DNA of 5,495 bases from NCBI GenBank assembly GCA_002455335.1, contig DKKP01000395.1:6480-11974 (forward strand), in the 5' to 3' direction. Numbering within the stretch: the stretch's first letter is position 1; each line of letters begins with the position of its first letter. Below, one piece after another: positions 1 through 5,381 of the stretch. The notes under the pieces are model-generated. The model was not told where the DNA came from, made no database searches, and saw only the letters and a list, made by a program, of their open reading frames with translations. The translations under genes and the position numbers were made by a program. This DNA is from Anaerolineales bacterium UBA6663. Its GTDB lineage: Bacteria > Chloroflexota > Anaerolineae > Anaerolineales > UBA6663.

Positions 1-69
1 CGGGCCGGAGGCGATCCAGGCCAGCGCGTCGGGCGTCATTCGGTGCAGATGCGGTCCGAGCTTGCTCAT
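1..69 (-). CDS. 5' end of a divergent gene, cut by the window edge; function not identified
   Basis: Reading leftwards from an ATG whose first base is at 69, an open frame of 23 codons runs off the left edge. It begins MSKLGPHLHRMTPDALAW and continues without a stop. Support for a real gene is the consensus TATAAT on the same strand at 90-85, just upstream, and the absence of any other explanation for this stretch. A KLGPH-type start followed by an amphipathic stretch vaguely resembles the first strand of TIM-barrel glycoside-hydrolase-like proteins that occur near polysaccharide genes. That is a weak recollection, not an assignment. No Shine-Dalgarno sequence is visible in the approximately 9-nt predicted leader. 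The gene is divergent from the glycosyltransferase at 99 and separated from it by only 29 bp, so the two may be co-regulated. Confidence 0.6.
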   Translation of the reverse strand, partial: MSKLGPHLHRMTPDALAWIASGP

Positions 70-84
70 CGCGTCACTGGAGCC

Positions 85-90
85 ATTATA
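85..90 (-). promoter_or_regulatory. Putative -10 box of the divergent gene (TATAAT)
   Basis: The minus strand reads TATAAT from 90 to 85, a full match to the sigma-70 type -10 consensus. Counting 12 nt from its first base puts the transcription start near 78, which gives a leader of about 9 nt before the ATG at 69. No convincing -35 box was found. It overlaps the plus-strand -10 box at 87-92 by four bases. Confidence 0.55.
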
Positions 91-92
91 CT
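87..92 (+). promoter_or_regulatory. Putative -10 box for a leaderless glycosyltransferase transcript (TATACT)
   Basis: TATACT matches the -10 consensus at five of six positions and lies exactly at -12 to -7 relative to the A of the ATG at 99. Transcription would therefore start on the start codon itself, giving a leaderless mRNA. In agreement, the six bases between the box and the ATG (TTTGCC) hold no ribosome binding site. No clear -35 hexamer is visible at 16-18 bp spacing. Confidence 0.6.
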
Positions 93-98
93 TTTGCC

Positions 99-1202
99 AT
101 GCGTGTGCTCATGGTCTCGAAAGCGCTTGTGGTCGGCGCCTATCAACGCAAGCTTGAGTTGCTGGCGGAACAGGGCCTTGACCTGCACGTGGCCGTCCCG
201 CCGGCCTGGGCGGGTCAACAACTCGAACGCGCCCACACCACAAGCTACGCCCTGCATGTCACACCGATCGCGCTCGACGGCAACTTTCATCTGCACTTCT
301 ATCCACGCTTCGAGGCGCTCGCCCGATCGCTCAAACCCGATCTGGTGCACGTCGATGAGGAGCCTTACAACCTCGCCACCTGGCTGGCCTGGCGCGCGGC
401 GCGGGCCGTCGGTGCGCGGAGCCTGTTCTTCTCGTGGCAGAATCTCAAGCGGCGCTATCCGCCGCCCTTTGCCTGGTTCGAACGCGCCGTGCTCGCCGGC
501 GTCGACGGCGCGCTGGTCGGCAACGCCGAGGCCGAGGCGGTCTGGCGCGCCAAGGGCTTCTCGGGCCCGATCGCCCAGGTGCCGCAATTTGGGGTCGATC
601 CCGACCTGTATGCGCCAGGCGGCGAGGCCACGCGCGCCGATCATGCCGGACTGATCGTTGGCTACGCCGGACGTTTCGTGCCCGAGAAGGGCGTCGACAC
701 ACTGCTGTTGGCCGTGGCGCGGACGCCCGGTGTCCGGCTGCGTTTGATCGGCAATGGTCCGGAGCGGCGTTTGTACGAGCACTTGATCGCGACCGAGGGC
801 CTGGCCGATCGTGTGCAGATCGAGCCGCCCCGCTCGTCGATGGCCATGCCCGAGTTCTACAACACGCTGGATGTGTTGGTGCTCCCGTCGCGCACACGGC
901 CCAACTGGAAAGAGCAGTTCGGGCGCGTGGTGATCGAGGCTATGAGTTGCGGCGTCCCGGCCGTCGTCAGCGACTCCGGAGAGCCCCAACACCTTATTGC
1001 AGCTGACTCGCCGGAGCCGACAGGTCTACGCTTCCCCGAAGACGACGTCGAGGCCTTGACCGCCGCACTGGTCCGGTTACGCGACGACCCTGTCCTTCTC
1101 GCCCGGCTTTCGGCAGCCGCCCGCCTCCGGGCCCGATCCGTCTACAGCATGCGCGGCATTGCCGAGGCCACTGCACGGTTCTACAGACTTTTAGTCTCAT
1201 AG
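99..1202 (+). CDS. Glycosyltransferase family 4 (GT-B fold), exopolysaccharide type
   Basis: This 367-residue protein should transfer a sugar from a nucleotide-sugar donor to a growing lipid-linked polysaccharide on the cytoplasmic side of the membrane; donor and acceptor cannot be read from the sequence. The N-terminal half starts MRVLMVSKALV with the glycine-containing acceptor-side loop of GT-B enzymes. The donor domain opens with GYAGRFVPEKG at residues 188-198, which carries the phosphate-contacting Arg192 and Lys197. It continues through RLIGNGPER and reaches the family EX7E motif, EQFGRVVIE, at residues 272-280, followed by AMSCGVPAVVSDSGE. The WKEQFGRVVIEAM form of this motif is common in glycosyltransferases of exopolysaccharide clusters. 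Length is normal for the family. The ATG at 99 is favoured by the -10 box at exactly -12 and by the lack of a ribosome binding site. The last codons and the TAG stop lie inside the start of a tandem repeat array (from 1192), so the extreme C-terminus is probably repeat-derived. There is no signal peptide. Confidence 0.93.
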   Translation: MRVLMVSKALVVGAYQRKLELLAEQGLDLHVAVPPAWAGQQLERAHTTSYALHVTPIALDGNFHLHFYPRFEALARSLKPDLVHVDEEPYNLATWLAWRAARAVGARSLFFSWQNLKRRYPPPFAWFERAVLAGVDGALVGNAEAEAVWRAKGFSGPIAQVPQFGVDPDLYAPGGEATRADHAGLIVGYAGRFVPEKGVDTLLLAVARTPGVRLRLIGNGPERRLYEHLIATEGLADRVQIEPPRSSMAMPEFYNTLDVLVLPSRTRPNWKEQFGRVVIEAMSCGVPAVVSDSGEPQHLIAADSPEPTGLRFPEDDVEALTAALVRLRDDPVLLARLSAAARLRARSVYSMRGIAEATARFYRLLVS

Positions 1203-1245
1203 TCTTGTAGTCTTGTAGTCTCGTAGTCAGGGTAGTCGTGTAGTC
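1192..1245 (+). repeat. Left arm of a head-to-head array: seven TAGTC-core units
   Basis: TAGTC occurs at 1192, 1200, 1208, 1216, 1224, 1233 and 1241. The period is 8 bp, apart from one 9-bp step between 1224 and 1233. The five-base core is identical in all seven units, while the three bases after it vary (tca, ttg, ttg, tcg, aggg, gtg). The arm is inverted relative to the GACTA units that begin at 1265: 1233-1245 pairs with 1265-1277 and, after a one-base bulge at 1229, 1192-1228 lines up with 1281-1317 at the cores. The second unit supplies the TAG stop codon of the upstream glycosyltransferase. The 19 nt between the arms (1246-1264) contain TCGA-CGTT-TCGA, a small hairpin at the apex. Confidence 0.9.
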
Positions 1246-1264
1246 CTCGACGTTTCGACAATCA

Positions 1265-1400
1265 GACTACCCGACTGCCCGACTACCCGACTACCCGACC
1301 ACCTGACTACCCGACTACTCGACTACCCGACTACCCGACTACTCGACTACCCGACTACTCGACCACCCGACTACCCGACTACCCGACCACCTGACTATAA
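1265..1400 (+). repeat. Right arm: seventeen-unit tandem array of an 8-bp repeat, consensus GACTACCC
   Basis: Units start every 8 bp without an indel from 1265 to 1393. Nine are exactly GACTACCC (1265, 1281, 1289, 1305, 1321, 1329, 1345, 1369, 1377). Variants are GACTGCCC (1273), GACCACCT (1297, 1385), GACTACTC (1313, 1337, 1353) and GACCACCC (1361). All nine differences from consensus among the first 16 units are transitions, so the purine/pyrimidine pattern is kept. The last unit, GACTATAA, diverges and runs into the TATAAT promoter box. A 32-bp exact direct repeat (1278-1309 and 1366-1397, 88 bp or 11 units apart) shows higher-order duplication. The first seven units can pair with the left arm; the other ten have no partner. 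Plus-strand frames lack stops through the array, but no start codon or ribosome binding site supports translation. Confidence 0.95.
1270..1296 (-). other. Potential G-quadruplex motif on the minus strand
   Basis: Four consecutive CCC runs at 1270-1272, 1278-1280, 1286-1288 and 1294-1296, each separated by five bases, read on the minus strand as GGG-N5-GGG-N5-GGG-N5-GGG. This meets the usual quadruplex pattern of G3 tracts with loops of 1-7 nt, and the plus strand could form an i-motif. Folding is inferred from pattern only. Later units lose the pattern through CTC or CCT variants, so only this one block qualifies. Confidence 0.5.
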
Positions 1401-1401
1401 T
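1396..1401 (+). promoter_or_regulatory. Putative -10 box (TATAAT), leaderless, at the end of the repeat array
   Basis: A full-consensus TATAAT spans -12 to -7 relative to the A of the ATG at 1408, the same geometry as at 87-92. The six bases before the ATG (CGCGCC) contain no ribosome binding site. The box is formed partly by the last repeat unit (GAC-TATAA). The position of a -35 box at 17-bp spacing (1373-1378, ACCCGA) falls within the array and does not resemble TTGACA. Confidence 0.65.
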
Positions 1402-1407
1402 CGCGCC

Positions 1408-2541
1408 ATGCCGCATATTGCGCTCAGCGCGTTGCTGATGGATGGCCGCGCCTCGTATCGCAGCGCGGGCATCCATCAGTACATCTATAACGCCCTAACC
1501 ACCCTCGCGGCCGAGCCCGAGGACTTCACGTACACGGCATTCACCCGGCCTGGGGCGGCCAGGATCGCGGGGTTGCGCAACGTGGCAGCACCCGTCGGCG
1601 GCAGGCTCAGGCGGATCGCGTGGGAGCAACTGAGCCAGCCGGGGGCCATCGCGCGGCTTCAACCGAAGGTTGATCTGGTTCACGGCCTCGCCTTCAGCCT
1701 GCCGCTTTTGAGCCGACTGCCGGCTGTCGTCACGGTCTACGATTTGTCATTTCTCAGGCTGCCGGATCGATTTCCGACGACACAGCGTCTATACCTGAGC
1801 GCAATCACTCGCCTGAGTTGTCGGCATGCACGGCGGGTAATCGCGATCTCCGAGGCGACCCGGCGCGATGTAGCTGAGCGATTGGGCGTGCCGGCCGCAC
1901 GGATCGACCTGGCCTACCCTGGCGTAGATGCCCGGTTCAAACGGCTGCCGACGGCCGAGGTCGAGTCGTTTCGCGCGCGCCAGGGATTGCCGGCGCGCTT
2001 CGTGTTGTATCTTGGCACGCTCGAGCCGCGCAAGAACCTGCCGACGCTGGTGCAGGCCTTCGCGCAGGCCCGACGAATCCAGCCGGATCTGCATCTGGTT
2101 TTGGCCGGGGCGCGGGGCTGGTGGTACCATTCCTTGTTGCGCATGATCAGCGATCTCAATCTGGGCGATAGGATCCATCTGCCGGGGTTTGTGCCGGCCG
2201 ATGATCTGCCCCTCTGGTACAACGCCGCCGCGGCCTTCGCCTATCCCTCAACGTTCGAGGGCTTTGGGCTGCCCGTGGCCGAGGCGCTCGCCTGCGGCAC
2301 GCCGACTGTGACAAGCGACAGTTCATCGCTGCCCGAATCCGGCGGCGCCGTCGCCGCGCGTATCCCGGTCGAGGATGTGGATGCGTTGACGCGTGCCCTG
2401 CTTGCGGCCCTATCACCGGACGAGGCCGAGCGCACACGCACCGCCGGGCCCGCGCACGCCGCGAGGTTCACCTGGAACGCGACGGCTGCCGCGTTCCGCG
2501 CCAGTTACCGCGCAGCGCTCGTCTCGGAGCAGGCCGCCTGA
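1408..2541 (+). CDS. Glycosyltransferase family 4 (GT-B fold), second of the cluster
   Basis: This 377-residue cytoplasmic or membrane-associated enzyme is expected to add a sugar from a nucleotide-sugar donor to a lipid-linked glycan; the sugar is unknown. The N-terminal acceptor domain has the glycine loop around residue 21 (AGIHQYIYNAL). It then shows TVYDLSFLRLPDRF around Asp112 and VIAISEATRRDV from about residue 145, a block typical of mannosyl- or rhamnosyltransferase-like GT4 proteins. The donor domain has YLGTLEPRKN (Arg208 and Lys209 as phosphate contacts), LVLAGARGW, and LPGFVPADDLPLWYNAA. The EX7E motif EGFGLPVAE is at residues 284-292, followed by ALACGTPTVTSDSSSLPE. Length is normal. 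The start is fixed by the TATAAT at -12, which predicts a leaderless mRNA. The gene ends 27 bp before the phosphotransferase gene, so the two are probably co-transcribed. It is clearly different from the glycosyltransferase at 99-1202 and not a recent duplicate. Confidence 0.94.
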   Translation: MPHIALSALLMDGRASYRSAGIHQYIYNALTTLAAEPEDFTYTAFTRPGAARIAGLRNVAAPVGGRLRRIAWEQLSQPGAIARLQPKVDLVHGLAFSLPLLSRLPAVVTVYDLSFLRLPDRFPTTQRLYLSAITRLSCRHARRVIAISEATRRDVAERLGVPAARIDLAYPGVDARFKRLPTAEVESFRARQGLPARFVLYLGTLEPRKNLPTLVQAFAQARRIQPDLHLVLAGARGWWYHSLLRMISDLNLGDRIHLPGFVPADDLPLWYNAAAAFAYPSTFEGFGLPVAEALACGTPTVTSDSSSLPESGGAVAARIPVEDVDALTRALLAALSPDEAERTRTAGPAHAARFTWNATAAAFRASYRAALVSEQAA

Positions 2542-2568
2542 GGCGCAGCCCAGGCAGCCACATCGCCC

Positions 2569-3975
2569 ATGACCCGCGCCCAATTCCTATCCGCCCTGAT
2601 CGACATCGTTCTGATCAACGTGGCCTTCGCGCTCAGCTACTACGTGCGCTATGAGCTTGAGCTATTGGTGCCGGTCGACGAGCAATTCTCGGCGCCCTAC
2701 AACGCCTATCTGACGATGCAGGCCGCTTACACGCTGCTCACGCTGTTCTTTCTGTGGGCCGACGGCGCCTACGCCGAGCGGCGCGGCGTCAGCGTCTTCA
2801 ACGATCTCTACCGCGTGATCAACGCCGTCTCGACAGTTGGCGTGATCATGTTCGCCGCTGTCTTCCTGCTGCTCCCGACCGTGTATTCGCGCGGCCTGAT
2901 CGTCTGGGCGATCGTGCTCACCGTCGTCGTGCTCTGGCTCGCGCGGATCGGCCAGCGCGTCGTGCGCTCTCAGCTCAGGCGGAGCGGCGTGGGGGTCTCG
3001 CAAGTGCTTGTGGTCGGTGCGGGCGATATCGGCCGCACAGTGATGCGCACGGTCGTGGCCGAGCCGGGCCTGGGTTACCAGATCGTCGGCTTCCTCGACG
3101 ACGATCCAGCCAAGGCCGAGATCGGACGGTTCAAATCGCTCGGAGGGCTCGAACAGGCCGAGCGTGTGCTTGGCTCAGAGCACATCGACGAGGTGATCAT
3201 CACCCTGCCGTGGATGTATCAGCGCAAGATCCTGGCGGTCGTGCGGGCCTGCGAGGCGCGCGGCGTGCGGGCGCGGGTGGTGCCCGATCTCTTCCAGCTT
3301 TCGCTCAACCGCCTCGATGTCGAAGAAGTCGGCGGGCTCCCGCTGATCGGAATCAAAGAACCGAGCCTGTCGCGGCCCGGTCGCATCGCCAAACGCGCGC
3401 TCGACATCATCGCGGCCGTGATCATTCTGCTGGTCTCGGCGCCTGTCACCCTGCTGGCGATCCTGCTGATCCGATTCGACTCGCCCGGCCCGATCCTGTT
3501 CTCGCAAACGCGGGTCGGCGAACGCGGCAAGACCTTTACCGTCTACAAATTTCGCTCGATGCGAGTCGGCGCCGAGGCCGAGCAGGAGCAGCTGCGGGCG
3601 CGCAACGAAGCCACAGGCCCGCTCTTCAAAATCCGCAACGACCCGCGCCAGACGCGTTTTGGCCGTCTACTCCGCAGAACCAGCATCGACGAACTGCCGC
3701 AGTTTCTGAATGTGCTCAAGGGCGAGATGAGCGTGGTCGGGCCGCGCCCGGGGTTGCCGAGCGAGGTCGCGCAATATCAGCCCTGGCATCGGCAACGGCT
3801 CGAGGTCAAACCCGGCATCAGCGGGCTGTGGCAGATCTCGGGTCGCAGCGATCTGACCTTCGACGAGATGTGCCTGCTCGACATCTACTACATCGAGAAC
3901 TGGTCGCTGGCGCTCGACATCCAAATCATGCTCCGCACCATCCCACGCGTCTTGTTCGGGAGTGGAGCGTATTAG
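2569..3975 (+). CDS. Undecaprenyl-phosphate sugar-1-phosphate transferase (exopolysaccharide initiating glycosylphosphotransferase)
   Basis: This enzyme starts polysaccharide assembly by moving a sugar-1-phosphate from a UDP-sugar to undecaprenyl phosphate in the inner membrane (WbaP/WcaJ-type polyprenyl glycosylphosphotransferase). The 468-residue protein has four N-terminal hydrophobic segments at about 7-24, 46-64, 83-103 and 109-126. A Rossmann-like central domain opens VLVVGAGDIGR (glycine loop at 150-156) and continues to FLDDDPAK. The C-terminal bacterial sugar transferase domain starts KRALDIIAA at 275, with a membrane-inserting hydrophobic stretch at about 279-301. It then shows the YKFRSM segment, the catalytic Asp-Glu pair D374-E375 in SIDELPQFLN, GPRP at 391-394, and KPGISGLWQISGRSD. 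The C-terminus GSGAY matches the usual family ending, so the gene is complete. The specific sugar (glucose, galactose or other) cannot be read. No Shine-Dalgarno sequence or -10 box precedes the ATG; 27 bp from the upstream stop, it probably depends on read-through from the glycosyltransferase gene. Confidence 0.95.
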   Translation: MTRAQFLSALIDIVLINVAFALSYYVRYELELLVPVDEQFSAPYNAYLTMQAAYTLLTLFFLWADGAYAERRGVSVFNDLYRVINAVSTVGVIMFAAVFLLLPTVYSRGLIVWAIVLTVVVLWLARIGQRVVRSQLRRSGVGVSQVLVVGAGDIGRTVMRTVVAEPGLGYQIVGFLDDDPAKAEIGRFKSLGGLEQAERVLGSEHIDEVIITLPWMYQRKILAVVRACEARGVRARVVPDLFQLSLNRLDVEEVGGLPLIGIKEPSLSRPGRIAKRALDIIAAVIILLVSAPVTLLAILLIRFDSPGPILFSQTRVGERGKTFTVYKFRSMRVGAEAEQEQLRARNEATGPLFKIRNDPRQTRFGRLLRRTSIDELPQFLNVLKGEMSVVGPRPGLPSEVAQYQPWHRQRLEVKPGISGLWQISGRSDLTFDEMCLLDIYYIENWSLALDIQIMLRTIPRVLFGSGAY

Positions 3976-3976
3976 C

Positions 3977-4050
3977 ATTGCTGATTGATGATTTCTGATT
4001 GCTGATTTGGAAAGGCGCCACTCAGCAATCAGAAGTCATCAATCAGCAAT
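3977..4050 (+). repeat. 29-bp near-perfect inverted repeat built of 7-bp units
   Basis: Bases 3977-4005 pair with 4022-4050 at 28 of 29 positions. The only exception, T3992 opposite G4035, would be a U-G wobble in RNA, so the transcript can form an uninterrupted 29-bp stem with a 16-nt loop (4006-4021, containing GGCGCC). The left arm reads as 7-bp units ATTGCTG, ATTGATG, ATTTCTG, ATTGCTG, and the right arm as CAGCAAT, CAGAAGT, CATCAAT, CAGCAAT. The arms are AT-rich (21 G or C of 58 bases), unlike the GC-rich genes around them. The element begins one base after the TAG stop at 3973-3975 and ends immediately before the purA ribosome binding site. No T-run follows the stem on either strand, so it is not a standard intrinsic terminator, although a long stem could still attenuate transcription or protect mRNA ends. 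Confidence 0.93.
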
Positions 4051-4055
4051 AGGAA
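4051..4055 (+). promoter_or_regulatory. Shine-Dalgarno site of purA (AGGAA)
   Basis: AGGAA lies six bases before the ATG at 4062, a normal spacing, and decides the start. The in-frame TTG at 4056 directly abuts it with no spacer and is an unlikely start. The first base of the site directly follows the 3' base of the 29-bp hairpin, so the folded stem would leave the site exposed. Confidence 0.75.
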
Positions 4056-4061
4056 TTGGCC

Positions 4062-5366
4062 ATGGGTCTCACCATACTCCTGGGCGCGCAATGGGGCGAT
4101 GAGGGCAAAGGTCGGGTCACCGACTTGCTGTCGGAGGGCGCCGACGTCACGGCGCGTTTCTCGGGCGGCGACAACGCCGGGCACACGGTGACCGTTGGCC
4201 AGGGCGCCGAGGCGCAGACTTTCAAGCTGCACCTGTTGCCTTCGGGCGTGATCCAGCCGCGCACAGTCAACGTGCTGGGCAACGGCATGGTGATCAACCC
4301 GGCGCGCTTGCGTGGCGAACTCGCGACACTGGCGCAGGCCGGCATCACGCTCTCGCCCGAGCGGCTGAAGATTTCGCACGCCGCGCATCTGATCACGCCC
4401 GCGCACGTCGCGCTCGACAAGGCCGAGGAGGACGCGCGCGGCGCCGACAAGATCGGCACGACAGGGCGCGGCATTGGCCCAGCCTACACAGCCAAGATCG
4501 GGCGTGGCGGCCTGCGCGCCGAGTTGTTCAAGGATCCCGAAGCCCTGGCCGATCGGATCGAGACGCACGTCGCGCGGGTCAACCGAACACTCACCGGCCT
4601 GTACGGCGCGGCCGAACTCGACGCCGCAACCATCGCGGCCGAGTACGCCGATCATGCTCAGGCGCTGGCGCCCTATATCACCGAGACCTCACTCTTCCTC
4701 GATCGCCGTCTGCGCGCCGGCGCGCACGTGATCGCCGAGGGCGCTCAGGGCTCGCTGCTTGACATCGACCACGGCACGTACCCGTTCGTCACGAGTTCAT
4801 CGCCCACGACCGGCGGTGTGTTGACCGGGCTTGGCGTCGGGCCGGGCTACATCGACCGCATCCTCGGCGTGACAAAGGTCTTCCAGACCCGGGTCGGCGA
4901 GGGTCCGTTCCCCACAGAGGCCTTTGGCGCCGAGGCCGAGCGCCTGCGAGGCACGGGCGCCAACCCCTGGGACGAGTACGGCACGACCACGGGCCGCCCG
5001 CGCCGCTGCGGTTGGCTCGATCTCGTGCTCTTGCGCTACACCATCCGCATCAACGGCCTGACCGAGCTTGTGCTGACCAAACTCGACGTGCTCAGCGGCC
5101 TCGACCGTGTGCGCCTGTGCATCGGCTACCGCGACGCGGCCGGGCGTCTGCACGAAGAGTTGCCGTATGGCCCGGCGGACCTTGCGCCGTTCACGGCCGT
5201 CTACGAAGATCTGCCCGGCTGGACCGACGACGTCAGCGGCGTGCGCAAACCGGGTGATCTGCCGGCCGCGGCCCGGGCGTACATCGATCGCATCAGCGCC
5301 CTCACCGGCATTCCCGTTTCGTTGGTCTCGGTCGGCCCGGAGCGCAGCCAGATCATCCGGTTGTGA
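4062..5366 (+). CDS. purA: Adenylosuccinate synthetase
   Basis: PurA joins IMP and aspartate using GTP to give adenylosuccinate, the first committed step from IMP to AMP, in the cytoplasm. The 434-residue product is close to the usual bacterial length of about 430. It shows all the family signatures: GAQWGDEGKG at residues 8-17 with the catalytic base Asp13; SGGDNAGHTV with the catalytic His41; GTTGRGIGPAY at 132-142; EGAQGSLLDIDHGTYPFVTS starting at 226; RVGEGPFPTE; GTTTGRPRR at 307-315; the guanine-binding TKLD at 339-342; and a C-terminal VSVGPERSQIIR. The ATG at 4062 was chosen over the TTG at 4056 because of the AGGAA site. The gene is a housekeeping neighbour with no obvious functional tie to the polysaccharide genes. 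It may be transcribed by read-through across the 29-bp hairpin or from a promoter not recognised here. No intrinsic terminator is evident downstream. Confidence 0.98.
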   Translation: MGLTILLGAQWGDEGKGRVTDLLSEGADVTARFSGGDNAGHTVTVGQGAEAQTFKLHLLPSGVIQPRTVNVLGNGMVINPARLRGELATLAQAGITLSPERLKISHAAHLITPAHVALDKAEEDARGADKIGTTGRGIGPAYTAKIGRGGLRAELFKDPEALADRIETHVARVNRTLTGLYGAAELDAATIAAEYADHAQALAPYITETSLFLDRRLRAGAHVIAEGAQGSLLDIDHGTYPFVTSSSPTTGGVLTGLGVGPGYIDRILGVTKVFQTRVGEGPFPTEAFGAEAERLRGTGANPWDEYGTTTGRPRRCGWLDLVLLRYTIRINGLTELVLTKLDVLSGLDRVRLCIGYRDAAGRLHEELPYGPADLAPFTAVYEDLPGWTDDVSGVRKPGDLPAAARAYIDRISALTGIPVSLVSVGPERSQIIRL

Positions 5367-5381
5367 ATCGGCCCGGCGCAC

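Noticed and set aside
66..992. Long minus-strand open frame of 308 codons opposite the first glycosyltransferase
   Set aside because: It is antisense to a gene with clear GT4 motifs, has no family resemblance, and is the usual high-GC shadow frame.
1265..1400. CRISPR array
   Set aside because: Units are 8 bp with no unique spacers and there is no cas gene in view; this is a short-period tandem repeat.
1203..1407. Small repeat-encoded peptide gene within the array
   Set aside because: The GACTACCC units leave plus-strand frames free of stops, but there is no start codon, ribosome binding site or sensible composition, and 8-bp steps would shift frame with each unit change.
99..2541. Tandem duplication of the two glycosyltransferase genes
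   Set aside because: Both are GT4 enzymes, but their motif blocks differ (WKEQFGRVVIE versus EGFGLPVAE, FVPEKG versus LEPRKN), so they are distinct subfamilies and not a recent duplicate pair.
2754..3998. 414-codon plus-strand frame overlapping the phosphotransferase
   Set aside because: The protein is arginine/alanine-rich with no motif, while the main frame holds complete sugar transferase signatures.
3977..4050. Classic intrinsic terminator for the phosphotransferase gene
   Set aside because: The stem is AT-rich and 29 bp long, and neither strand has a T-run after it. A role in RNA stability or attenuation remains possible.
4056..4061. TTG start for purA two codons upstream of the ATG
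   Set aside because: It directly abuts the AGGAA site with no spacer; the ATG at 4062 has normal spacing and gives the usual N-terminus.
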